A stretch of 63,825 nt of DNA from Chryseobacterium hagamense (GTDB lineage: Bacteria > Bacteroidota > Bacteroidia > Flavobacteriales > Weeksellaceae). The position numbers were made by a program, and so were the translations under genes. Location: assembly GCF_007991455.1 (NCBI RefSeq), contig NZ_BJYJ01000022.1:1-63825 (forward strand), in the 5' to 3' direction. The notes beneath the pieces are model-generated. The model ran no database searches, had not been told where the DNA came from, and saw only the letters and a program-made list of their open reading frames with translations. Of this stretch, positions 50,246 through 59,081 are shown one piece after another. The first letter of the stretch is position 1, and each line of letters begins with the position of its first letter.

Positions 50246-51136
50246 ATGAAGGATAAAAAAAGAGCGATGGGACGTGGTTTGGGCGCAATTCTCAGTGCCG
50301 AATCCAAAGCAGCAATCAATTCTGCTACCGATGAAGGAGCAGATAAGTTTGTGGGGAATATTGTGGAAATTGCATTGGACGATATTTATCCCAACTCGAC
50401 CCAGCCAAGAACTTATTTTGACGAAAAAGCATTAAATGAACTCGCACAGTCCATTAAAAACTTAGGGGTTATCCAACCGGTTACCTTACGGAAAGACGGT
50501 GAAAAGTTTGAAATCATATCGGGGGAAAGACGTTACCGGGCCAGTAAACTGGCAGGTTTGGAGTCCATCCCGGCTTACATCCGTCTGGTAAACGACCAGG
50601 AGCTTCTGGAGATGGCCCTTGTGGAAAACATCCAGCGTGAAGACCTTGATGCGATTGAGATTGCATTAACGTATCAGCGGTTGATGGAAGAGATCGGCCT
50701 AACCCAGGAAAACCTGAGCCACCGCGTAGGAAAAGACAGAAGTACGATTACCAATTCCATCAGGCTGTTGAGGCTGAATCCGGATATCCAGAATGCCATC
50801 CGCAGCGGTGAGATTTCCGCAGGGCACGGTAGGGCAATCATCAGTCTGGAAAGCGAAGAGCATCAGCAGCTTCTTTTCGAGCTGATTATCAAAGAAAAGC
50901 TGAATGTACGCCAGGCGGAACAGGCAGCTACCGCCATTAAAAACCCGAAATCTCCGGCCGCTAAAAGAGCAAAGGCAGAGCTTTCCAACAACTATAAAAG
51001 AGCGCAGAAGACCATTTCCGATATTCTGGATGTAAAGGTCGAAATCAAAGCCGCTCCAAACGGAAAAAAAGGGAAAATTGTTCTGGACTTTAAAAATGAA
51101 GACGAACTGGAATATATTTTATCCCACATTAAATAA
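50246..51136 (+). CDS. parB: Chromosome-partitioning protein ParB (Spo0J)
   Basis: A 296-residue DNA-binding clamp. The start MKDKKRAMGRGLGAIL carries the short Arg-rich motif that stimulates ParA. The ParB/Srx domain follows: LDDIYPNSTQPRTYFD, VIQPVTLRKDG, ISGERRYRASKLAG (GERRYRA catalytic CTPase-type box), ALVENIQREDLDAIE. The central helix-turn-helix is GLTQENLSHRVGKDRSTITN. C-terminal dimer domain ends VDFK-type (KIVLDFKNEDELEYIL). parS sites were not found in the parts inspected. The next gene begins with no gap. Confidence 0.96.
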   Translation: MKDKKRAMGRGLGAILSAESKAAINSATDEGADKFVGNIVEIALDDIYPNSTQPRTYFDEKALNELAQSIKNLGVIQPVTLRKDGEKFEIISGERRYRASKLAGLESIPAYIRLVNDQELLEMALVENIQREDLDAIEIALTYQRLMEEIGLTQENLSHRVGKDRSTITNSIRLLRLNPDIQNAIRSGEISAGHGRAIISLESEEHQQLLFELIIKEKLNVRQAEQAATAIKNPKSPAAKRAKAELSNNYKRAQKTISDILDVKVEIKAAPNGKKGKIVLDFKNEDELEYILSHIK

Positions 51137-51778
51137 ATGAAAAAAATACTGTTCACATTTTTTCTGTGCGTTTTTGCTTTTGCCTTTTCACAGGTAAACC
51201 CTAACGATACGATCCGGGTGGATTACCGTCCGAAAGACAGCATCGGGGTGGAAAGAAACAATACGCAGACCGAAGCGAAAGTGGTTTCGGATCTGGAAAA
51301 GGCCAATGGCCCCACACAGAAAACACTGAAGCTCAATCCTACGAAAGCAGGTTTATATTCTGCCGTTCTTCCCGGGTTGGGGCAGGTGTACAACAAAAAA
51401 TACTGGAAAGTTCCCATTGTGCTGGGAGCCGTAGGAACGGGAGTCGGAATTGCCATCTGGAATGACAATCAGTATAAAAAGTACCGTGAATATTACATCG
51501 CCAAGCTTAACGGAACCCCGAATGAATTTGTGGATACCCACCCGTTTCTGGATAAAACGGCTTTGGGGAATGCGCAGGACCGGGCCAAGCGGCAGCGTGA
51601 TTATGCCATCGCCATCAGTGGACTTATTTATATCCTCAATATCGTGGATGCGGTGGTAGATGCACACTTATATGAATCCCGCCGCGATCCGGACCTCACC
51701 CTCAATCCCACAATGGTTCAGGACCAGTACGGAATTGCCCCTCCGAAAACTGGCATAAGTTTAAGTTACAGATTTTAA
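51137..51778 (+). CDS. DUF5683 secreted/membrane protein
   Basis: A 213-residue protein with a signal peptide (FFLCVFAFAFSQ) and one or two later hydrophobic segments. PTKAGLYSAVLPGLGQVYNKKYWKVPIVLGA is split as SAVLPGLGQVYNKKYWK, the DUF5683 hallmark. Its gene directly abuts parB (stop 51134-51136, ATG 51137), so the two are translated together. The partition-DUF5683-dapB-lepB order is, from memory, conserved in Flavobacteriia. Function not known. Confidence 0.88.
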   Translation: MKKILFTFFLCVFAFAFSQVNPNDTIRVDYRPKDSIGVERNNTQTEAKVVSDLEKANGPTQKTLKLNPTKAGLYSAVLPGLGQVYNKKYWKVPIVLGAVGTGVGIAIWNDNQYKKYREYYIAKLNGTPNEFVDTHPFLDKTALGNAQDRAKRQRDYAIAISGLIYILNIVDAVVDAHLYESRRDPDLTLNPTMVQDQYGIAPPKTGISLSYRF

Positions 51779-51918
51779 ATAATAATAATATAAAACTGCT
51801 TTAATTACGACTTTACTGAGTGAAACGCCTTCGCGAGCGAAAGATGTGGAGAACGATTTTTAAATAAAAACTTTGCGATCTTCGCGTTAGAAATATAAGC
51901 GGAAAAACAAATAAAAAT
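51779..51918. repeat. CTTTGCG-type dispersed sequence before dapB
   Basis: Bases 51815-51895 (ACTGAGTGAAACGCC to CTTTGCGATCTTCGCG) resemble the dispersed sequence elsewhere in the window. Contains a self-complementary CTTCGCGAGCGAAAG core. Confidence 0.45.
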
Positions 51919-52620
51919 ATGAGAATAGCATTGGTTGGATACGGCAAAATGGGTAAAATCATCGATGAAATCGCCACTAAAAGAGGCCATGAGATTGTTG
52001 CCCGCCTGAAAGAAACCCCAACTGCTGAAAACCTGAACAGTCCGGACGTCGTAATTGAATTTTCCCTGCCCGAAGTGGCTTATGAGAACATCAGGGCTTG
52101 TCTGGAAAATAAAATCCCGGTGATTTGCGGAACCACCGGCTGGCTGGAGGAGAAACCCGGAATTGAAAAACTGACAGAAGAAAACGGAACGGCTTTTCTT
52201 TATGGGTCCAATTTCAGCTTAGGGGTCAACCTGTTTTTTGCTTTGAACGAAAGACTGGCCGACCTGATGAAGAATGTGGATGGATATTCCTGCCAGCTGG
52301 AAGAAATCCACCATATCCATAAAAAAGATGCCCCAAGCGGAACGGCGATTTCGATCGCTGAAGGGATCTTTAAACAGAATCCAAAATTTGATTCCTGGAA
52401 ACTGGAAGAGACGCAGGATAATCAATTGGGTATTTTTGCCATCCGCGAAGATGAAGTTCCCGGCACGCACAGCGTTTTCTACAGAAGCGAAGTGGATGAA
52501 ATCGAAATCAAGCATACCGCCTTCAGCAGAAACGGTTTTGCATTGGGAGCGGTAGTGGCTGCAGAGTGGATCAAAGATAAAAAAGGAAATTTCACGATGA
52601 AAGATGTTTTGGGACTTTAA
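51919..52620 (+). CDS. dapB: 4-hydroxy-tetrahydrodipicolinate reductase
   Basis: A 233-residue NAD(P)H enzyme of lysine and diaminopimelate synthesis, needed for the cell wall. Rossmann motif VGYGKMGKII at 5-14, FSLPEVAYEN and CGTTGWLE, active-site EEIHHIHKKDAPSGTA with the His pair and Lys, and the C-terminal FALGAVVAAEWI. Slightly shorter than the 270-residue enterobacterial form, as usual in Bacteroidota. Between DUF5683 and lepB. Confidence 0.95.
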   Translation: MRIALVGYGKMGKIIDEIATKRGHEIVARLKETPTAENLNSPDVVIEFSLPEVAYENIRACLENKIPVICGTTGWLEEKPGIEKLTEENGTAFLYGSNFSLGVNLFFALNERLADLMKNVDGYSCQLEEIHHIHKKDAPSGTAISIAEGIFKQNPKFDSWKLEETQDNQLGIFAIREDEVPGTHSVFYRSEVDEIEIKHTAFSRNGFALGAVVAAEWIKDKKGNFTMKDVLGL

Positions 52621-52736
52621 TCTGTAACAAAATCCCTAAATTGCAGACCAATAAAAATGAATGATGATCCTTTGAATCAGAGATTATTTATCGCTCGTCA
52701 TTCACCAATTATAGTATAGATTAGGCACAAAAATTT

Positions 52737-54398
52737 ATGAATTATTTTTTAACGTATACCGTATATGTTCTCATTTTATCGGTACTGATGGGAATTTCCA
52801 CCTGGAAGCTGTTTAAGAAAATGGGGTACAATCCACTATTTGCTTTTATCCCGTTTTACAATTATTTTCTTATCCTGAAAGAAACGGAACATCCGAAATG
52901 GTGGGCCGCTCTGGCCTATCTACCGATTGTAGGACCTATCATGATGTCCGTATTCCATCTGTATCTGATGAGTAAATTCGGGAAAACCTCTTTCAAGGAC
53001 AAACTGCTTACGGTAATCCTTCCGTTCATTTACATGGCAACGGTAAATTACGGTAAAGATACCGAACTGGAAGACGAAACTGAAAATGAACTGTTCCTTA
53101 CCGACGAAGAAAAGAGCGGAAAGAAGAAAGATTCGTTTATCGGATCAGTAACTTTTGCTGTGGTTTTCGCTACCATCATCCACGTTTTTGTAACCCAGCC
53201 TTTCGGAATCCCGACAGGATCAATGGAAAGGACGCTGCTGGTTGGTGATTTCCTTTTCGTAAACAAATGGAGCTACGGATACAGGCTTCCGATGCGTCCC
53301 CTGGCCATCCCTTTCTTACAGGGAACCATTATGGATACCGGAGAAAAAGGGAACCCGAAAGATGATCCGAAATCCTATGTAGATGCTGTAAAGCTGCCTT
53401 ACGAAAGAATCTTACAGTTCAATAAGCCTCAGAAAAATGACGTTGTCGTATTCAACTATCCTCAGGATTCCGTACATACGGCGATTGACAGGAAAGATCC
53501 TTACGTTAAAAGATGTGTGGCCGTAGCAGGGGACACCTTCGAGATGAGAGCCGGAAGGCTTTTTGTGAACGGAAAGCCGGAAACGGTTCTGGGTGATCAG
53601 GAAGTTCAGCATGCTTACACCGTTAATACAGGTACCCAGCTTGATATTCCGGGCATGTACAACACCTATGGATTCCTGCCGGTAAGAGAAATGCAGAATG
53701 ATAAGGGCGGATTTACCTATATGTTCCAGGGACTTACCGATAAGACGGCTAAAGACATCAAAACATTGCCACAGGTTATCAGTATGGAAGAAAACATCTA
53801 TCCGAAAGATTCCGCAACGATTTCCTATAAGCTGAATGCCGATAAAACGGCCTATACAAAAAGTATCGATACCACCCAGTCTATTTTCCCGATCAATAAA
53901 CCATGGAACCAGGATTGGTACGGACCTTTGAAAATTCCTAAAAAGGGTGATGTCGTGACCATTAACCAGGAATCGCTTCCGATGTACCAGTGGGTGATTT
54001 CGAAGTACGAACACAACCGGCTTGAAAATAAAAACGGTAAAATCTTCATCAACGGAAAAGAAACCAACCAGTATACGATTCAGCAGGATTACTACATGAT
54101 GATCGGGGATAACCGTGATGCTTCATTGGATGCCAGATTCTTCGGTTTTGTGCCTGAAGAGAATATTGTCGGAAAGCCTATTTTTACGTGGATGAGTGTT
54201 CAGGGCGTATTTGCAGATGCAAGTTCGTCTTACCAGGCCCCGAAGAAAGTGCGTTGGGAAAGAATGTTCAAAGCCACCAATACCGGCGAAGCCAACAAGA
54301 CTTCCTACTGGTGGGTTGCAGCAATGATCCTGATCCTGTTTTTCGGATGGGAATATTTCGTTAAATTATTCAGAAAGAACAAGACGGATAATAATTAA
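52737..54398 (+). CDS. lepB: Signal peptidase I, extended flavobacterial form
   Basis: A 553-residue inner-membrane peptidase that removes signal peptides. Three hydrophobic stretches in the first ~105 residues (a DUF5684-like region) come before the standard anchor (134-152). The catalytic Ser162 lies in IPTGSMERTLLVGD and Lys258 in PYVKRCVAVAGD. The C-terminal box is MIGDNRDASLDARFFGFV. Between the two sit long inserts (about 180-250, 275-445), much larger than in the E. coli enzyme, as is typical for this group. A final membrane helix (near 535) makes the tail cytoplasmic. Confidence 0.93.
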   Translation: MNYFLTYTVYVLILSVLMGISTWKLFKKMGYNPLFAFIPFYNYFLILKETEHPKWWAALAYLPIVGPIMMSVFHLYLMSKFGKTSFKDKLLTVILPFIYMATVNYGKDTELEDETENELFLTDEEKSGKKKDSFIGSVTFAVVFATIIHVFVTQPFGIPTGSMERTLLVGDFLFVNKWSYGYRLPMRPLAIPFLQGTIMDTGEKGNPKDDPKSYVDAVKLPYERILQFNKPQKNDVVVFNYPQDSVHTAIDRKDPYVKRCVAVAGDTFEMRAGRLFVNGKPETVLGDQEVQHAYTVNTGTQLDIPGMYNTYGFLPVREMQNDKGGFTYMFQGLTDKTAKDIKTLPQVISMEENIYPKDSATISYKLNADKTAYTKSIDTTQSIFPINKPWNQDWYGPLKIPKKGDVVTINQESLPMYQWVISKYEHNRLENKNGKIFINGKETNQYTIQQDYYMMIGDNRDASLDARFFGFVPEENIVGKPIFTWMSVQGVFADASSSYQAPKKVRWERMFKATNTGEANKTSYWWVAAMILILFFGWEYFVKLFRKNKTDNN

Positions 54399-54422
54399 TA
54401 AGTTAAAATAAATATAAATAGA

Positions 54423-54453
54423 ATGAAGTATTTGAAAAAATACTTCATTTTTG
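54423..54453 (+). terminator. Terminator of lepB
   Basis: ATGAAGTATTT, GAAA loop, AAATACTTCAT (perfect 11 bp), then T run. Confidence 0.85.
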
Positions 54454-54457
54454 CATT

Positions 54458-55081
54458 ATGAATATGAAGAATGTATTACTACCGGTATTTTATCTACCGC
54501 CGATTTCCTGGTTTTCCGTATTCCTGGACCCTGAAAACGAAATCCTTTTCGAACAGTTTGAAAGCTTTCCCAAGCAGACCTACAGGAACAGGGCCAATAT
54601 CTATGGGGCCAACGGTAAACTTTCGCTGATTATTCCCATTGCTCACAATGGAAGCCGGGCTTTTAAAGACATTGAAATTGCTCACCGTGAAGATTGGAGA
54701 AACCTGCATTGGAAATCCATCAAAACCGCTTATCAGAGTTCGCCGTATTTCGAGTTTTATGAAGATAAACTGAGAAAAATATACGATCTTAAAGAAAAAT
54801 ATGTGCTGGACTTTAATCTTAAAGCACTTGAGGTCATCCAGCAGATTCTGAAGACGCAAAAGGCATACTCTTTGAATACCGAGTATATCAAAATTCCGGA
54901 AGAAATCAGTTTCAGGGAGAAATTCTCAGCCAAGCATCCGTCGGAATCCGGTATGGATAGCTATTACCAGACCTTCTCCGACAAACTTGGATTTTTAGAA
55001 GATCTCTCAATTCTGGACCTTATCTGTAACAAAGGACCGGAATCGATGACTTATATTAAAAATATTAAACAATCATACTAG
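54458..55081 (+). CDS. WbqC-family protein
   Basis: A 207-residue WbqC-like protein, a family linked to polysaccharide biosynthesis but without a proven reaction. LLPVFYLPPISWFSVFLDP at the start, QTYRNRANIYGANGKLSLIIPI and HREDWRNLHWKSIKTAYQSSPYFEFY are the shared segments. Starts five bases after the terminator of lepB. A subtilase gene begins one base after its stop. Confidence 0.88.
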   Translation: MNMKNVLLPVFYLPPISWFSVFLDPENEILFEQFESFPKQTYRNRANIYGANGKLSLIIPIAHNGSRAFKDIEIAHREDWRNLHWKSIKTAYQSSPYFEFYEDKLRKIYDLKEKYVLDFNLKALEVIQQILKTQKAYSLNTEYIKIPEEISFREKFSAKHPSESGMDSYYQTFSDKLGFLEDLSILDLICNKGPESMTYIKNIKQSY

Positions 55082-55082
55082 C

Positions 55083-56759
55083 ATGAAAAAGGTATTATTA
55101 GCTGCTGTTTTTTTAGCGGGATTCGGTTTTTCAAATGCACAGGAAGCAAAATCCGGTGTGGATCCGAAAGAAGATAAAGATCTGATGACATGGTATCATA
55201 AAGATTTTGCTGCCACAAAAGTATATGGGGTAAATACCCAGAATGCCTACAAATTCTTAGAATCCAAAGGGCTTAAACCTAAAACTGTAGTTGTCGGAGT
55301 ACTGGACAGCGGGGTTCAGGTAGACCATCCGGGATTGGTAAACAACGTGTGGACCAACCCGAATGAAGTTCCGGGAAATGGTAAGGATGACGATGGAAAC
55401 GGATACATTGATGATGTTCACGGATGGAATTTCATCGGCGGTAAAAACGGGGATATCGATATCGATAATATGGAAGTGACCCGCGTTGTTGCCAAATACA
55501 AACCGGTTTTTGAAGGTGAAGATTCTACAAAGAATAAAGCCAACCAGACCAAGATGCCGGAAGAATTCGCGATGTATATGAAAGCGAAAGAACTCTTCTC
55601 TAAAAAAAGTGTTGAAGCCAGACAAAATTTTCAGACTTATACCATGATCAACGATGCGATCCCTACCATGGTAAGATTGTTAAACGGTAAAACCCTAACA
55701 CCTGAAAATGTAGCTGCCATTAAACCGGCAGAACAGAAAGAGGCTATCGTCGTACAAGTTCTGGCCCAGGTTTCACAAAGTCCGGAATTCAAAGGAAAAA
55801 CCCCGGCAGAATTTGAAAAGGCCATTTCAGGCCAGATGAAAGAAGCGCTTGATTATTTCGGGCCTCAGGCAAAACAGTACGACCTTACCTATGATCCGAG
55901 AAAAGAGATCGTTGGAGATAATTATGATGACTATTCCCAGCGAAATTATGGGAACAACCATTACGAAGGTCCGGATGCCGAGCACGGAACCCACGTAGCG
56001 GGAATCATCGCCGGTCTTCCGAACGGAAAAGAAGTTCAGTACGGTGTGGCATCAAGAGTAGCGAAAATCATGTCGGTAAGAACCGTTCCGAACGGTGATG
56101 AAAGGGATAAGGACGTTGCCAACGCCATCCGCTACGCTGTAGACAACGGTGCCAGGGTACTGAATATGAGTTTCGGTAAGCCGGTTTCTCCGGGTAAAAA
56201 TGTGGTGTGGGATGCTTTTAAATATGCCCAGGATAAAGGGGTTCTTTTGGTAAAAGCCGCAGGAAATGAAAATGAAGACGTTGCCGAGCATCTGGCTTAT
56301 CCTACCAACTTTAAAAATGTTACCGACGAAAAACCTTTTGTAAACAATGTTCTGGTTGTAGGGGCAAGTACCAATAATAATGATGCATTAAGAGCCAGCT
56401 TCTCCAATTACAATAAGAAGATGGTCAATGTTTTTGCTCCGGGTGAGGAGATTTATTCTACCGTACCTCATAACGAATACAAATACCTTCAGGGAACATC
56501 AATGGCATCTCCGGTAGTAGCGGGAGCAGCAGCTGTTCTTCTGGCTTATATGCCGGGATTAACGCCGGCACAGGTTATTGAATCTTTAGTAAAATCCAGC
56601 AATCCAAGCACGGCGAATCAGTTTGCAGATTATTCGCAGGCGGGAGGGGTAATTGATCTTAAAAAGGCTGCAGAATATGCCTATACTCATTTTTATAACG
56701 GTAAATCCACCTCTGCAGTTAAGGCTGTAAAATCCACAAAGAAGAAGGCTAAAAAATAG
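55083..56759 (+). CDS. Secreted S8-family serine peptidase (subtilase)
   Basis: A 558-residue exported protease. Signal peptide 1-19 (GFGFSNAQ). The catalytic triad is Asp75 (VGVLDSGVQVDHPG), His301 (AEHGTHVAGI) and Ser473 (GTSMASPVVAG). An unusually long segment of about 215 residues separates Asp and His; it contains GDDGNGYIDD-like Ca-binding turns (KDDDGNGYIDD) and helical sequence. There is no type IX C-terminal sorting domain, so it is probably periplasmic rather than surface-exported. The C-terminus is Lys/Ala/Ser-rich. It begins one base after the wbqC stop. Confidence 0.93.
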   Translation: MKKVLLAAVFLAGFGFSNAQEAKSGVDPKEDKDLMTWYHKDFAATKVYGVNTQNAYKFLESKGLKPKTVVVGVLDSGVQVDHPGLVNNVWTNPNEVPGNGKDDDGNGYIDDVHGWNFIGGKNGDIDIDNMEVTRVVAKYKPVFEGEDSTKNKANQTKMPEEFAMYMKAKELFSKKSVEARQNFQTYTMINDAIPTMVRLLNGKTLTPENVAAIKPAEQKEAIVVQVLAQVSQSPEFKGKTPAEFEKAISGQMKEALDYFGPQAKQYDLTYDPRKEIVGDNYDDYSQRNYGNNHYEGPDAEHGTHVAGIIAGLPNGKEVQYGVASRVAKIMSVRTVPNGDERDKDVANAIRYAVDNGARVLNMSFGKPVSPGKNVVWDAFKYAQDKGVLLVKAAGNENEDVAEHLAYPTNFKNVTDEKPFVNNVLVVGASTNNNDALRASFSNYNKKMVNVFAPGEEIYSTVPHNEYKYLQGTSMASPVVAGAAAVLLAYMPGLTPAQVIESLVKSSNPSTANQFADYSQAGGVIDLKKAAEYAYTHFYNGKSTSAVKAVKSTKKKAKK

Positions 56760-56792
56760 TTTATCTTCCTGTTTTTAAAGCAGAAACATATA

Positions 56793-56818
56793 AAGTCCGG
56801 AATTTCCGGACTTTTTTA
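56793..56818 (+). terminator. Terminator of the subtilase gene
   Basis: AAAGTCCGG, AATTT, CCGGACTTT, then T run. Confidence 0.9.
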
Positions 56819-56885
56819 TTGCTATTATTTAATATTTGGCACGGTTTTTTGTGACTTTTATTCTGACAAAATAATAAACAACAAA

Positions 56886-57380
56886 ATGAAAAAGTTACTA
56901 TTTGCAGGGATCTTTGGAACAGCGCTTCTTGCGACTTCATGTTCCGGAGTTAAAAATGCCCAGACGGCACAGACCCAGAGATCAGAATTTCTTAAAATGA
57001 AAGGTGACTGGCAGATTGTCAGCATCGACTATGATAAAAACTTCAAAATAAAACCTTTTGATGATGGACTGGATGCACAGTGTTTCGTAGGAAGCCACTG
57101 GAGACTGATCCCTAACAACTGGACCGGCGCCTACACAATTAATGGCGGCGGAACCTGTGGTACAGGATTTACCCAGCCGATTAAACTGAATGTGGTAAGC
57201 GGTAATACTTTTGAATTTAAAAAGATTGCCGATGGAACAAAAGCCAAACAAAACACGGCAGGATATTCCTTAACACTTATCAATCAGTCAACCGATCAAT
57301 TTTCACTGGAACAGAACATTCCTTTCAACGGAGAAAACGTAAGAGTCGTATACAACTTCGAAAGAGCGGGAATGAAATAA
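56886..57380 (+). CDS. Lipocalin-like lipoprotein
   Basis: A 164-residue outer-membrane-type lipoprotein. The signal ends LATSC with Cys19. The mature domain is a small beta barrel: LKMKGDWQIVSIDYD carries the lipocalin GxW motif, and repeated strands end in VRVVYNFERAG. Two cysteines (AQCFVG, GGTCGTG) may pair. Ligand unknown. The OmpA-like gene follows after 20 bases, so the two envelope proteins may be co-expressed. Confidence 0.82.
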   Translation: MKKLLFAGIFGTALLATSCSGVKNAQTAQTQRSEFLKMKGDWQIVSIDYDKNFKIKPFDDGLDAQCFVGSHWRLIPNNWTGAYTINGGGTCGTGFTQPIKLNVVSGNTFEFKKIADGTKAKQNTAGYSLTLINQSTDQFSLEQNIPFNGENVRVVYNFERAGMK

Positions 57381-57400
57381 TTAATTTAAAATAATAAAAT

Positions 57401-58090
57401 ATGAAACTTACAAAAACATATATTGGAGGACTTTTTCTGTCATCAGCGTTGTTGCTTACCAGCTGTGAAGCCGTAAAAAATTCTAACCACCAGCAGAGAG
57501 GTACTGCTGTAGGCGTTGCGTCGGGAGCCGTAATCGGGGGAATCCTCGGAAATAATGTAGGAAGAGGAGGAAACGGAGCAATCGGAGCAGTACTGGGAGG
57601 AATTATCGGTGGGGTTGCCGGTAATGTGATCGGTAATAAAATGGATAAGCAGGCAAGGGAAATTAAAGAAACGTTACCTGGTGCTGAAGTGGAAAGGGTA
57701 GGAGACGGAATTAAGATTACATTGAATGAAAGTATTGTAAACTTTGATTTCGATTCGTCTGCACTGACAAGTACTGCAAAAACAAATCTTGATAAACTCG
57801 CTCAGGTATTGACCAATAATCCGGACACCAATATCAACATCTATGGACATACGGATAGTAAAGGGACGGACTCATACAATATGAGCCTATCTGAAAGAAG
57901 AGCCAACGCAGTGAAGGCTTATTTGTCCGGTAAAGGAATTGCCTCCGGCAGATTGTTTGCTAAAGGTGAAGGAGAAGCCATGCCGGTAGCATCAAATGAT
58001 ACGGATGCAGGAAGAGCCAAAAACAGAAGGGTTGAGTTTGCTATTACCGCTAATGAAAAGATGATTCAGGACGCTCAGCAGGGACAATAA
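57401..58090 (+). CDS. OmpA-family peptidoglycan-binding lipoprotein, YiaD-like
   Basis: A 229-residue lipoprotein. Signal LLLTSC (Cys22); glycine-zipper segment 35-80 (AVGVASGAVIGGILGNN, GAIGAVLGGIIGGVAGN) likely inserts in the membrane; OmpA domain 110-220 with VNFDFDSSALT, NINIYGHTDSKGTDSYN and LSERRANAVKAYLSGKGI. The Asp and Arg (HTD and the NRRVEF segment) are the diaminopimelate-binding residues. It anchors outer membrane to cell wall. YiaD-like layout. Confidence 0.92.
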   Translation: MKLTKTYIGGLFLSSALLLTSCEAVKNSNHQQRGTAVGVASGAVIGGILGNNVGRGGNGAIGAVLGGIIGGVAGNVIGNKMDKQAREIKETLPGAEVERVGDGIKITLNESIVNFDFDSSALTSTAKTNLDKLAQVLTNNPDTNINIYGHTDSKGTDSYNMSLSERRANAVKAYLSGKGIASGRLFAKGEGEAMPVASNDTDAGRAKNRRVEFAITANEKMIQDAQQGQ

Positions 58091-58111
58091 TTAACATATA
58101 AATAAATTTTT

Positions 58112-58137
58112 AAATAACCGCTTTTGCGGTTATTTTT
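58112..58137 (+). terminator. Terminator of the OmpA lipoprotein gene
   Basis: AAATAACCGC, TTTT, GCGGTTATTT, then T run. Confidence 0.9.
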
Positions 58138-58168
58138 GTATTTTTATCCGACTAAGTTAGAAAATCAT

Positions 58169-58176
58169 TATTTTTG
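58169..58176 (+). promoter_or_regulatory. Putative -7 box of the UbiA-DprE operon
   Basis: TATTTTTG, 18 bases before ATG 58194; no TTG at standard distance. Confidence 0.5.
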
Positions 58177-58193
58177 CATTTGAAACAACATAA

Positions 58194-59081
58194 ATGAAGA
58201 AATATGTAAAGCTGCTCCGTATGGAGCAATGGGTGAAAAACCTTTTTGTTTTTGTTCCCCTTTTTTTCTCAGGCAATATCAAAAACCCTGATTTGCTTAC
58301 CAAAAGCATTTTTGCTTTTATCATCTTTTCGTTAGCGGCCAGTGTGGTTTATATTCTTAACGATTACAATGACATTGAAGCGGATAAAAAACATCCGGAA
58401 AAAAGAAGGCGGCCTCTGGCTAGCGGAGCTATTTCAAAAACCCAGGCTGTAGCTATTTTTGTCGGTCTGATCATTGTCGATATGGTCCTCGTATTTGTTG
58501 CCCAGTCTTATTTTCAGGAAAGCCTTTGGAAATTTGCCATCATTGTCGGGTTTTATTTTGTGATGAACCTGGCTTATACTTTTAAACTGAAACATGTTCC
58601 CATTATCGATATTTCTATCATTGCCGTAGGATTTGTCCTGCGGGTATTGTCCGGGGGATACATCACCGGGATCAGTATTTCGCAATGGGCTATTTTATTG
58701 ACCTTCGTCTTGGCATTGGTACTGGCGATCGGTAAAAGGAGGGGTGAGCTTATCAATGCCCAGGTTTCCGGGAAGACCAGAAAAGCTCTGGATGGCTATA
58801 ACGTACAGTTTGCTGATATTGCCCTTTCCATTTCTGTTACGCTGGCTATTGTATGCTACCTGATGTTCACTTTATCACCCGAAGTTCAGGCAAGGTTCCA
58901 TTCCCGTGTTTTTTATACCGTGATCTTCGTGGTCTTTGCTTTTTTACGGTATTTACAGCAGACCCTGGTGTACAACAGAACAGAATCTCCTACTAAGATT
59001 GTGTACCGGGACCGGTACATCCAGATTACCTTATTGCTGTGGGTTGCTGCCTTTTTAATCCAAATCTATTTTAAAAAATGA
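58194..59081 (+). CDS. UbiA-family prenyltransferase, decaprenyl-phosphate phosphoribosyltransferase-like
   Basis: A 295-residue membrane enzyme with about eight helices. YILNDYNDIEADKKHPEKRRRPLASGAIS contains the first Asp-rich motif NDYNDIEAD; the second loop is DGYNVQFADIALS-like (KALDGYNVQFAD). These features and the downstream pair match the enzyme that moves phosphoribose from PRPP to polyprenyl phosphate (mycobacterial Rv3806c type). It overlaps the FAD-oxidoreductase gene by four bases (ATGA). If the assignment holds, it makes polyprenyl-phosphoryl-5-phosphoribose. Other UbiA substrates remain possible; the operon partner genes are the main support. Confidence 0.85.
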   Translation: MKKYVKLLRMEQWVKNLFVFVPLFFSGNIKNPDLLTKSIFAFIIFSLAASVVYILNDYNDIEADKKHPEKRRRPLASGAISKTQAVAIFVGLIIVDMVLVFVAQSYFQESLWKFAIIVGFYFVMNLAYTFKLKHVPIIDISIIAVGFVLRVLSGGYITGISISQWAILLTFVLALVLAIGKRRGELINAQVSGKTRKALDGYNVQFADIALSISVTLAIVCYLMFTLSPEVQARFHSRVFYTVIFVVFAFLRYLQQTLVYNRTESPTKIVYRDRYIQITLLLWVAAFLIQIYFKK

